A DNA stretch of 64,000 nt, taken from positions 38,063,759 through 38,127,758 of the forward strand of contig CAIIXF020000009.1 of the NCBI GenBank assembly GCA_903813345.2, read 5' to 3'. The notes below the pieces were generated by a model. That model saw only the letters and a list, made by a program, of their open reading frames with translations. It made no database searches and had not been told where the DNA came from. Of this stretch, positions 24,701 to 34,259 are shown piece after piece. This DNA comes from Owenia fusiformis (Eukaryota > Annelida > Polychaeta > Sabellida > Oweniidae). Made by a program: the position numbers and the translations under genes. Position 1 is the first letter of the stretch; each line of letters opens with the position of its first letter.

Positions 24701-27700
24701 TTTACTTGTTATTTTACGATTTTTGCTGTAACTCGAAAAGTAGTGGAGCGATTTTGTTCATATTTGGAATGTGAATACTATAAACATTGCACACTGTCTA
24801 AAGACACTTTTGGTAGAAAGTGGCCATTTTAAAAAATGGCCGCCATTTTGAAAAATGGCCGCCATTTTAACCTATTTTACTATAACTCGAAAAGTAGTGA
24901 AGCGATTTTGTTCATATTTGGTATGTGAATACTATAAGGATGGCACACTGTCTAATGACACTTTTGGTAGAAGGCGGCCATTTTTCAAAATGGCCACCAT
25001 TTTAACGTATTTTACTATAACTCGAAAAGTAGTGAAGCGATTTTGTTCATATTTGGTATGTGAATACTATAAGTATGGCAAATGGTCTAATGACACTTTT
25101 GGTAGAAGGCAGCCATTTTGAAAAATGCCTGCCATTTTTGCTATATACTTTGTTTGTAAAAATGCCTTCCATGGCTGTTCGATGGGATTCGCTACGCTTT
25201 GGCATTGCCGTTGTTCTGGTTGCAATATTGTTTATTTGATTTCAGACTTGTTGCTGCTCATGTGAAGCTGAGGAAACGTCTCAGTATCACTCCAAAGGTA
25301 TGCATTTTTGAAATAGTATAACATGTGTAAAAGTGAACATGTACAAGATAAATATTCAATCTCAAATGAATACTAGTATTCAAATGTTGTGGCAGAAGAT
25401 CAGAAGAGTTGGAAACAATGCTCACGAAATGTGAAATAGCTCTTTTGTCATGGACATACATGGAGCTATTGCAAGGTTGAACCTCTTTGCACTGACTTGC
25501 CTGATCAAACCCCTCCATGCAGCCATGATTGCTATAGAAATATACATGTTATCATTTCCATATATATATGATGTCACAATTAAGTGTTATTCTGAGCATT
25601 TGACTATGACATCACAATTTGATTTTAATTTCCAATGTTTGTTTCATAACAGCACATTTGTATATTGTTGATTCCATTGTGACATCACAATGAAGCATTG
25701 ATGACCTGTAATGATGACAAACAAAACAACTGTGATAGCAACAGCGCAGATGACAACAAACTGGTTGGAATTCAAAAGCTGCAATGGAGCACCATAATAA
25801 CTTCCTAGTTTATATTCTGGTACTATTCAAATACATACACTGCAGTGATTATCAACCACCACCTAAACCAGATGAGATTCCTCACCCAAAAGATCTATTT
25901 GAAGCCTACTATAAATGCCTAGAGAGGAAAAATGCTTGGTACTTGAATATGAAGGATAAATCTGAGGCTAAACTCATTCAAGAGGGACACACATTGAAAC
26001 TGGACTGCAATATTTGTATCAGTCCTGCCCATGATATCAACTCATATACCTGGGAGTGGAAGGTTAAGAGAGGTGAAGATATAGTGGAAAAGCCTGTCAT
26101 CCTCAAGGAGAAGACACGATTCCTTACAGATGAGAAAACATTGGTGATTAAAGGAGTTCAGATTGAAGATGCTGGTGATTATTTCTGTCTTCGTAACAAT
26201 GAGTATGAAGCTGTTTACAGACTAGATGTGGTGTTAAAAGAAAGACGTGTCCAAGTTGTAGAATCTGGTGACCAAGGTCGCCAACCTAAAAATTCTCAAC
26301 GTTTAGATGAACACAACCTTTGGTTGTTTACATCATGGTCGTCATGGACACGGTGTAACCATTGTGATAAATTAGGTCAAAGGAGGAGAATTGGAATATG
26401 TACTGTGAAGAAGATAAATTCATCGCTAGAGGTGTTGCCAATTGATGCACCAGTATTGGCTGAATACCCTGAAGGTGTACCGTGCAGGTCAACATTGATT
26501 CCTATGTACCTTTCAAATCTACCAGTAGTTTTGGCTAGGCGTAGTGAGACCATGATGGGATACTGTAAGATCCCTTGCCCCACTATACCTCCACCAAGAA
26601 ATATCACTGATGATACTGGTGCAGTTATTGAGACAGTCAATGAAGCAGAAGGATTTTACTCACTAAGGGATCACAAAGATGGAAAGCCAACATTTCCACC
26701 ACTGGTAAAACGGCAGTCAATGTACCTTGAACGGGGAAAACGGGTTTACCTGGAATGTCCACATGAAAAATCAACAGAGGAACTTGTACATTGGCAAAAT
26801 GGAACATTAACTTTAAACCCAAGAATAATCCGGAAAATTTCCAGAGGGAGAGTAAGAATTGATACTCAGAATCGGCTCCATATAAGGAGACTCCAGCCCT
26901 GGGACGAGAAGGCATATAGCTGCTGGATCAGTGGGAAGCATATCGCAACAATCAAGATTATTGTTACTGAAGTGCCAGTTCGCAATCTGAAAGACTATAT
27001 TGCAATGGCAGGATTTGCAGTCTTCATTCTTGTTTTTTGTTGTATTTGTGTTTCTATTTGCAAAGGAAGGAACAAAAAGACTGCGCAATAATCTGATAGT
27101 AACAACATTTTGTCAAAATGGGCAATGTACAGTAGACCGTGGATGTAGCCAGGCATGATGCAGGAGAGACAACTCCCTTGCAAAATTTTACAGAAATTAC
27201 TTTTCAGACATTTTTCAACTAAAACTAAAATGAAATCAATATACAGGGTTGGCCAAAAAGTGTAACCCTAATTATATTGTATTACAGTCAAAATGAGTAA
27301 GATTTTTGACCCACCCTGTAGTATACATCCTTAACATCCTTTGGCTTAAAGCCTCTCTAAATATAATTTTTGCTGGCAGTCTATTGTTGACTATTATTTT
27401 CCAATTAAGTGTTAAATTGAAAAGATTTTATATTTTTCCCTGTCCATGTACATTAGTTGAGTGTACATTAACATACATGTACGAGTATATAAACCTGGAT
27501 GCATCCATTGAGCTTGTGTTAATAAATACTTTACTAGCTTTGTCTAGTTTTTAGTGAGATTTTGGATTTGCATTTTTTCGCCATTTTCTTCTATTTATGA
27601 CATTAGTGTCTGATTTTGTAATTTTCTCTAAAACAAACTTTTATTTGCACAATATTTTTCCTGTATACAATTTTTTAGCTTTTCTGAAATAGGTTTTGCT

Positions 27701-30700
27701 TAAATTCCCCACTGACACAATGCTAAAAAAGATCTTCAAAAGTTAATTTACTCTTTTAAAGACCACAATTTGATGTTAAATCACAAAAGGCATATCAACA
27801 ATACAATAAACTTGCATACTAAAAGAGTTTTACATTAATCCAATGGGAAGTATTTGATAAATAAAGAAGTTTAGTGACTTTTGGCTGTTGACTCCATATT
27901 ATAAATTATAGTATTCTGGTCCAACCAAAACCCCTACTGCCATCTATTTATAAATCTAAATAGCAACTCCTTTATTGTCACTGAGAAGCCAGAAAACAAT
28001 GTAGAATAATGAATGATATGTTTGACTGTCTTCATTTAGCATATTTTCATTGATATATTCACAATGTAACTTTGATGGAGTTTAAAAAGCTCAAGTGCCT
28101 GATTTCTCGGAATCTTGCCGTAATGTGGAATTCATTTTACATTTACTTTAGGGGCTAATGTAAAATGTTCTACTTCCAGCAAGAGATATAGTTCTTGGAT
28201 GTTTGGATGATGATCCAACTCTGCTAGGAGAGTGGTGCAGTTGGCATGTATCTCTGTTGCATTGGGCATTCCAGTCTCCAGTCAGTAGCCAAACTATAGG
28301 CAAACGTATGGTAGGCTTATATTCAATTAACTCCAATCCATATTTATGACATCGAGGACATCTTGTGGAATACTTCTGCTATTGATTCGAATTTTGATTT
28401 AAAATTTGGGGAGTAGGTTCAAGGATGGTTTTCTCAAATGTTGGAGATGCGAATCGGTAAAACAAAAAAGGTTTAATTTCCTTTCAGCTTCATATTTGGA
28501 TGTGTTCTTCTTGTGGCAACAATAGAGAGGATCTCCTGAGATTGGCCTTTGTTAACCCACTTTGCCTTCTTCAGATTCTGGTAAGATATGTTACAATTCC
28601 AAGTATTCCCTGCCTTAACTTCTAAAAATAATAGTTCTCTTTTTTATTTATTAAATATTTCTGGTGTTAGCATTTTTATTGAAAATATTGCTTCCAAAAT
28701 TTCACCGTTTATCTCCTTTACTTCTTCCTTAATGTATTTAGGGATGTTACAAATAACAACTCTGTTTCACTTACTGTATTCTACTCTCAGGACTATACAT
28801 GTATGTTAACACCTGTTCGCTTGATTTTACTTCATTTAGGAGTTGGTGTCTGAGTCCCATGGGAAAAGAATGGATGGTGTAGAAGTCCTCAGTGAAATAT
28901 CTAACCAGGTAAATATATGACAGTTATGCTTTGGGAGGTTTAGGATATAGGGTTTATCCTTGCCTTGGGCTTATTAACCACTGTTAACAATAGGGAATAC
29001 AAAATAAATACGCTAAAATCAATATCACAGGTTGTAAATGAATTGCTTTCTCTGCACAAAAGCCATCTTGATAAATTTAACAATTTTACAGGTATGTTCA
29101 ATAAAAAGAAATAAATTCAATTTTGCTACCTTCATCATCCAAATCTTTAAAATCTACCTCATCAAAATATGTTTTTCTCAGATCATCATATCTATTACAA
29201 TGGAATAGAAAATGTATTTCTGTTTCAACTGATTTATCGTTGTGTACATAATCTTTCTTCCACATGTAAGTAAATCATTGATCTGTATTATTTACATGTG
29301 GCTGTATGAACAAAGTGTGTTGTGTTCTAGGCAGTATCAACCTACATATAAAGTGTTCTAGGCATTATCACCAAACATGTGTAGTGTTCTAGGCAGTGTC
29401 GACAAACAAGTTTTTTGTTCTACAAGTTTTTTGTTCTAGGCTGTATCAACTGACATGTGTTGTCTAGGCTGTATCAACTAACATATATGCTGTGTTCTAG
29501 GCTGTATCAACTGACATGTGTTGTCTAGGCTGTATCAACTAACATATATGCTGTGTTCTAGGCTGTATCAACTGACATGTGTTGTCTAGGCTGTATCAAC
29601 TAACATATATGTTGTGTGCTAGGCTGTATCAACTGTATCAACTAACATATATGCTGTGTTCTAGGCTGTATCAACTAACATATATATTGTGTTCTAGTCT
29701 GTATCAACTGACATGTGTTGTCTAGGCTGTATCAACTAACATATATGTTGTGTTCTAGTCTGTATCAACTAACATATATGCTGTGTTCTAGGCTGTATCA
29801 ACTAACATATATGTTGTGTTCTAGGCTGTATCAACTGACATATGTTGTCTAGCTGTATCAACTAACATATATGCTGTGTTCTAGGCTGTATCAACTGACA
29901 TACATGCTGTGTTCTAGTCTGTATCAACTGACATATGTTGTCTAGGCTGTATCAACTAACATGTATGTTGTGTTTTAGGCTGTATCAACAGGCTGTAGAT
30001 CTGTGGCAGACACTATAAGAGAGTGGGTTCCTGACATCCTCATGAAAATCTTCCTTCATGATACCCTCTCTAGGCAAGGTACTCAAATCATTTTAACAAA
30101 TATGAATTGTTCTTCAACAATATCATTCATTGCAATTCATAAAATAGCCAATTTACATGTACATGTTTGAATGAAGAATAATAATGAAGAATAACCCATT
30201 TTTAAGTAATATTTAAAAATGTTGCTCAATTTCTAGAATGTAAATATCACAAATCAATGTTATTTCTAATTGAGAAAATAAATCTTTTTAATGCTGTATA
30301 TATGCTGGTGGTCTAATACACATTCTAAACATGTAGTTTCAAAAAACATGCACATTTTAATCTATCTAGTCCAATTTTGCATCAAGCTGTTATATTCATA
30401 TATGTACATGTGTACTTATGTATATGTATATATATATTTATCTAAATTTGAAGGATTGATCAAGTTACTCCAGATGTACTGCAGTCTGCAGTCTATGTGC
30501 CCTGTGGCAGAGGATACCATAGCCAACCAGATACCACCATCCAGCACATCCACTGCACCCATTGCATCTTCCCACACAACATCTGCACCAAACAGTGCTA
30601 ATCAGCCAATTACACACATCATACCATTTAAACTCATCTACCATGTGATTAAACTACTACATAAGGAAATCAATGTGTTAGGAACCAAACTTCAGGAAGA

Positions 30701-33051
30701 TGATGAACTTAAACAGAATAATGATAGAAGGATGAATGCAAGTGAGGCTCATGAAGATGTCAGTGAAAATCCAAGGCCACTTCGAGGTGCTATGGATAGT
30801 GAATCTGGAGGCACAGTTAAAACAAGGGCCAATGACTGTGGTGACTTAGATTTGGTTGTGTGTTGTATAGAAACCATCAACTATGCACTGGTTCAAGAGC
30901 ATTCTTCTAAGGAAACTCAAGGTAAACTATGCAATATGTAACCGAATAATGTACTTCTAACTTTGATTACTGCATGGATAAGGTGGCAAAATGTTGATAC
31001 ATGTTTACTTCTCCACCAAAGGGTATATACGTACAATGTACATGTAGATGTTGTCCATGCAAAATTGGCATATTTTAGCCTACATGTATATTGACATCAT
31101 TACTTATTGACTTTGCTATTGACATGCCAGACAAATAATTAACACTTGATTTATAATTTACACCACCAACAATGTGTACTACGTGCTTCAGTAGGAAATG
31201 TACTTTTTATCTTCAGTGTCTTCTATTTTGCTGTCTAACACCCAGTTGATGGTGTCACTTGGGAATCTCTTGCAAAGTGGAAGGCTAGCTGTCTGTAGGT
31301 GTGTGTATGAGCTCATCACTGGCCTCATCATATCTGCTCACTATGCCCAAATACAGGTAAACACATGTTAATATATACAGGTAAACAGGTGATGGCAAGT
31401 ACATTTAGATCAACACAAGTAAATAAAGACAAACCAGGCATGTGCTAATCAAAAAAAACAATGTACACATGTTCATCTATAGGTCATTTTGAAATAAGAA
31501 TATTTTGATACACAAAATCTTTTAATTTTAATTTATTTGATATCAGATGGAACCTTTAGTAAACATAGAAACCAACCAGGCAGTGACTCTGGTGAAGTCA
31601 AGTAACATCTCAGAGCAGCTGACCATACTTGCTTTCTGGATGGCATATTTCAACACAACTACATCAGGTATAGTTTTTGTTCTCTCAACAGTATTACATT
31701 CATTTTGATTAATTCAAAATACAATTTCTTTGCTCCGAATCCAAACACAAAAATATAACTGTTCAAAAGACAATACTTTAAAGTTCATATTCCAACATTT
31801 ATGGCTCGGTGAATGTTTTATATTATACAGATATGGTGAAGTTTTACACTCACCCTGATGCCAGGAGACTGAGTGAATCAGAGAGTGAGTGCCTGGGTAT
31901 TGGGAGTCTAGATTTGAGAAGATTGGTCATCTACTTACAACATTGCATCTTACAGGTACGTCTTGGATATCTGTGGTTAAATGTGAGTATGCATTAATGG
32001 TTCAAACTACTGTACCCTGCATTCATCACTTTTCACCAGTTCCACATTATGGGTATGGTCTTAAACATAATGGGGTTAATTCTATACAAATCCTTTTTTG
32101 ACTGCTAGATCACTAACACACCTACCCTTTTAATAAAACAGACGTTTGAATGGATGAATAGTTTGACATGGAAGTTTTGAGTGAAGAACTTAAATGTAGT
32201 TAAGATATATTAGATGTTGCTTTTTGGTGTTACCATATTGTATTTTCCTCCGATTTTCCTAGGGTAGTGGAAGAGTTCAGCATCTGGCAGTGGACTGTTA
32301 TAGAAGTCTTCTCAACTACACTGAGACAAGAAGTGCTCATCTTGGTATGTAGACAAGAGACATGAATCATTCATTATTTCGTAGTGTTAAAATAGTTGTA
32401 CCTTGAATGTACTGTTATAGAAGTCTTCTCAACTACACAGGGACAAGTAGTACCTATCTTGGTACATGTTAACAAGAGATATGAATCATTCATTATTTCA
32501 TAGTGTTAAAATAGTTGTACCTTGAATGTACTGTTGACTTACACTGAGGTATACAATTTTTCAGTTGACTGAATAGAGGGGTCAACAATATTGTTTTGTT
32601 AGTCCAAAAATATTATGTTATGATGATTACATTCACTGTTTTGAAATTCAAATGAGTTTTTCCATTTTGAAAACTTGAAAAATAAGATACGTCCATCAAT
32701 GTTCATAGAAATTCTGGGTTCAGTCGTGTTTTTTTAGCTAAAATGTTACCAATGACCAGACCAACAATACATTCATACTACTTTATGACTCCCTGGCATT
32801 TTATCAGTTTTAGTATGTTAGATTATGAATCCAAAATATGTATCAATAATTCAATAATGTATTGGATTATTTCAGCAAATCATTTACTCAATCAACCATG
32901 GAATCATCTGATACTCCAAGCAACATTAGACAAAACAACCTATGATGAAGAACAATCAATTAACGATGGAGGAGAAACACCTAACAAGGATAAGCATTCA
33001 TCCATAGCAACAAAACTCATCTCTATGGTAACAAATTTATCTCAATGGTAA
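21714..33051 (+). CDS. MEI1: Large helical protein, probable MEI1-like meiotic factor, C-terminal part (about 14 exons)
   Basis: Exons with consistent GT-AG borders: 21714-21874, 23207-23339, 23598-23709, 25246-25297, 28180-28310, 28488-28580, 28840-28908, 29979-30078, 30454-30921, 31217-31356, 31547-31667, 31831-31955, 32263-32344 and 32876-33051 (stop TAA), about 650 residues. The product is Leu-rich and helical throughout (for example LELMDHLLAALDTFICLHPQ), as in HEAT/ARM-type solenoids. Near the end, LLNQPWNHLILQATLD resembles a C-terminal motif I recall from vertebrate MEI1, which helps start meiotic double-strand breaks. That assignment rests on memory and overall character. Vertebrate MEI1 is about twice as long, and no N-terminal half is seen. 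The frame of exon 25246-25297 is uncertain: a more plausible solenoid frame (LVAAHVKLRKRL) does not fit its neighbours' phases, so an exon may be missed. The last exon could also splice at GTAACA or GTAACC near its end. Confidence 0.5.
21875..23206. other. Intron of the MEI1-like gene
   Basis: AT-rich intron. A short run of AAATAAATAATAATAAATAA type lies at 22300-22322. No other exon or element is evident. Confidence 0.45.
23712..24265. repeat. Minisatellite with CATGTTTTCACCTCTT core
   Basis: About 22 units of 22-27 bp built on ACATGTTTTCACCTCTTGAA begin three bases after the 5' splice site of exon 23598-23709. Long frames (Phe/Ser/Pro/Leu-rich) read through it but are repeat translations. 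Confidence 0.8.
24332..25221 (+). mobile_element. TTATCCCATCGAAC family, copy 3, three monomers
   Basis: Same head (with CGTC/CGTA microsatellite at 24375-24424) and tail (GTTCGATGGGATTCGCTACG, ending TTGTTCTGGTT) as copy 1. Monomers are marked at about 24729, 24892 and 25018. It ends 24 bases before the acceptor of exon 25246-25297. Confidence 0.75.
25784..27091 (+). CDS. FAM187A: FAM187A-like immunoglobulin-domain membrane protein, single exon, 435 aa
   Basis: One uninterrupted frame. Residues 1-20 are a signal peptide (FLVYILVLFKYIHC). A first Ig-like domain spans about 65-150 (Cys75, Trp90, DAGDYFC ending at 135). A WSSWTRCNHC segment follows at 185-194, resembling the start of a thrombospondin type 1 repeat, then RRRIGICTV and further cysteines (234, 261, 265). 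A second Ig-like domain is at about 315-395 (Cys325, Trp337, Cys380). A membrane helix lies at 405-426, followed by a short basic tail. This order and length match vertebrate FAM187A, which also has a single coding exon. It is a type I membrane protein of poorly known role. The gene lies inside an intron of the MEI1-like gene on the same strand. Confidence 0.85.
   Translation: MEHHNNFLVYILVLFKYIHCSDYQPPPKPDEIPHPKDLFEAYYKCLERKNAWYLNMKDKSEAKLIQEGHTLKLDCNICISPAHDINSYTWEWKVKRGEDIVEKPVILKEKTRFLTDEKTLVIKGVQIEDAGDYFCLRNNEYEAVYRLDVVLKERRVQVVESGDQGRQPKNSQRLDEHNLWLFTSWSSWTRCNHCDKLGQRRRIGICTVKKINSSLEVLPIDAPVLAEYPEGVPCRSTLIPMYLSNLPVVLARRSETMMGYCKIPCPTIPPPRNITDDTGAVIETVNEAEGFYSLRDHKDGKPTFPPLVKRQSMYLERGKRVYLECPHEKSTEELVHWQNGTLTLNPRIIRKISRGRVRIDTQNRLHIRRLQPWDEKAYSCWISGKHIATIKIIVTEVPVRNLKDYIAMAGFAVFILVFCCICVSICKGRNKKTAQ
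27244..27318. mobile_element. 75-bp mariner-type miniature element
   Basis: Ends CAGGGTTGGCCAAAAAGTGT and inverse TTTTTGACCCACCCTG, with TA immediately outside each (27242-27243, 27319-27320). Too short to encode anything. It lies in the 3' UTR of the FAM187A-like gene, before its polyadenylation signal. Confidence 0.7.
27521..27526 (+). terminator. Probable polyadenylation signal of the FAM187A-like gene
   Basis: AATAAA about 430 bases after the stop codon, followed by a T-rich tract (TTTGTCTAGTTTTT). No closer canonical signal was seen. Confidence 0.5.
27527..28179. other. Intron of the MEI1-like gene, no feature seen
   Basis: AT-rich, with no exon, inverted repeat or tandem array that I can support. 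Confidence 0.4.
28920..28985. repeat. Copy of a dispersed GGGAGGTTT...GGATAT repeat
   Basis: GTTATGCTTTGGGAGGTTTA and the following GGATATAGGGTTTATCC match 55143-55180 closely, so this intron carries a fragment of the palindromic repeat family seen there. Confidence 0.45.
29098..29268 (-). mobile_element. LINE reverse-transcriptase C-terminal fragment
   Basis: The minus strand reads open for about 55 codons to TGA at 29100-29098 and contains KSVETEIHFLFHCNRYDDLR. The pattern E-x-HFLF-x-C-x2-Y-x2-LR is the familiar C-terminal knuckle of non-LTR retrotransposon polyproteins of jockey/CR1/L2 type. Nothing of the catalytic region is present, so this is a dead 5'-truncated insertion in an intron of the MEI1-like gene. 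Confidence 0.65.
29330..29978. repeat. Minisatellite made of a 3' splice-site sequence
   Basis: About 20 units alternate between a 33-bp form (GCTGTATCAACTAACATATA plus TGCTGTGTTCTAG) and a 28-bp form (GCTGTATCAACTGACATGTG plus TTGTCTAG). The last unit runs straight into the acceptor of exon 29979-30078, which begins GCTGTATCAACAGG after TGTTTTAG. Each unit therefore copies the intron end plus about 11 bases of the exon start. Confidence 0.85.
32295..32528 (+). repeat. Tandem duplication of an exon end and its donor site
   Basis: A unit of about 116 bp covering the second half of exon 32263-32344, its GT donor and following intron (32295-32411) is repeated at 32411-32528. The copy keeps TGTTATAGAAGTCTTCTCAA and a CTTGGTAC donor-like site but has no acceptor of its own, so it should be spliced out. 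Confidence 0.75.
32540..32610. repeat. Fragment of the GGTCAACA...TTGTTTTGTTAGTC dispersed repeat
   Basis: ACTGAGGTATACAATTTTTC and GTCAACAATATTGTTTTGTT resemble 10475-10540. Part of the same family recurs at 37005-37125. Confidence 0.45.
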
Positions 33052-33194
33052 CCAAACTCATTTTAATTGTTACAGATCCATATTTCTCATTCTCTTTCCT
33101 GGAACTAATTCACCTATTGTAGCAAATAGATCAATTCCAAATATTTGAAGAAAATTACAATGTAGCAAGTTTTCTGTTTCAAATGCAGGCTTGG

Positions 33195-33325
33195 CTTTAA
33201 TTAGAGGTTATGTCACTATCGTGGCATATATGCCCGAGGTTTCAGTGATATATGGGCCGACCTTGGGAGGGACATTGATCTCTGAGAACCGAGGGCATAT
33301 GTGCCACTATAGTGACATAAATGAT
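33195..33325. repeat. Short palindromic dispersed repeat
   Basis: TTATGTCACTATCGTGGCAT at the left is the near-perfect inverse of ATGTGCCACTATAGTGACAT at the right. The middle pairs as well (CCCGAGG and CTCGG segments), giving a hairpin of about 130 bp. I see no clear target duplication. Confidence 0.55.
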
Positions 33326-34259
33326 TTATAACATACCTATGATGATGTAGACTGGTCAGAGAGTACCGTTAAAGAATTGCCAAACAAATCGTTTGAAAAT
33401 GATTGAAATGAGTTTAGAAAAATTGCTCGCGCAGTTTTATCTTCGATTGATTGGTTATGACGTCAGCGCCTTGACCAATTAGAAAGTTAGCGGGCGCGGG
33501 CTTTTCAAAACTTATATTGGCCCGCTGTCTTGTGTACACTTTGCACTATACATCATCATAGGTATGTTATAATGTATGTTATTCCTCAAATAATGTTATA
33601 TTTTTTGGTGAAACATATTCATGTTAATGTATATCTTTCCTGGTTAATATTATTTTCTCTATTTTCAGTTTCTAGCAAGTGGATGAGAACCATGTACATT
33701 ATAGTGTACACCTCGGGAATGATCTACAAAGATGGGATGCTTTGATTTATTGGATCTTCAAAACATAATAAGTTTGGCCCATACAATATAAAGGAAGCAA
33801 TGGACTGCAAGGGCAAAGACTCACAATCTGTTGTTACAATTCCCAAAATTGGAGACTCAGTACAGGGATATTTGTGATTAGAAAATGGTGAAAAAATGAT
33901 ATTGAACTTTATTGTATTGCATTAAATAATTAATTTTGATTCATGTTGTACATAGTACCCATATTCATTGGAATTATAATTATCCAACTACTGTAAACAC
34001 AGAAAATTTCACTTTCAACCCAATTTTATAAAATAATTAAAATGGTGAATAAAATTAAATATGTTATGAAGATATTTATTCAATTACAATGCAGTATTTC
34101 ATTATATCAGGAGTAATCATTTTCCAAATTGTTCAGAATCATTAATAACTTTTTGATTCACAAAAATTGCCCCAAATTCTAGGTTAATGGTAGGCTAATA
34201 GGCTATAAGCTCATTATTATTGTTATAAATCAGGTTGGATATAATGGTTTGAATTCTAT
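33326..34259. other. Intergenic DNA between convergent genes
   Basis: Lies between the end of the plus-strand MEI1-like gene and the end of the minus-strand two-pass membrane gene. I see no exon. It is AT-rich, with a GC-richer patch at 33430-33530. Confidence 0.4.

Noticed and set aside
33195-33325. Sixth CAC-ended element (CACTATCGTGG ... CCACTATAGTG)
   Set aside because: The flanking bases TTATGT and ACATAA continue the palindrome as complements instead of forming a direct duplication, so no 5-bp target duplication is shown.
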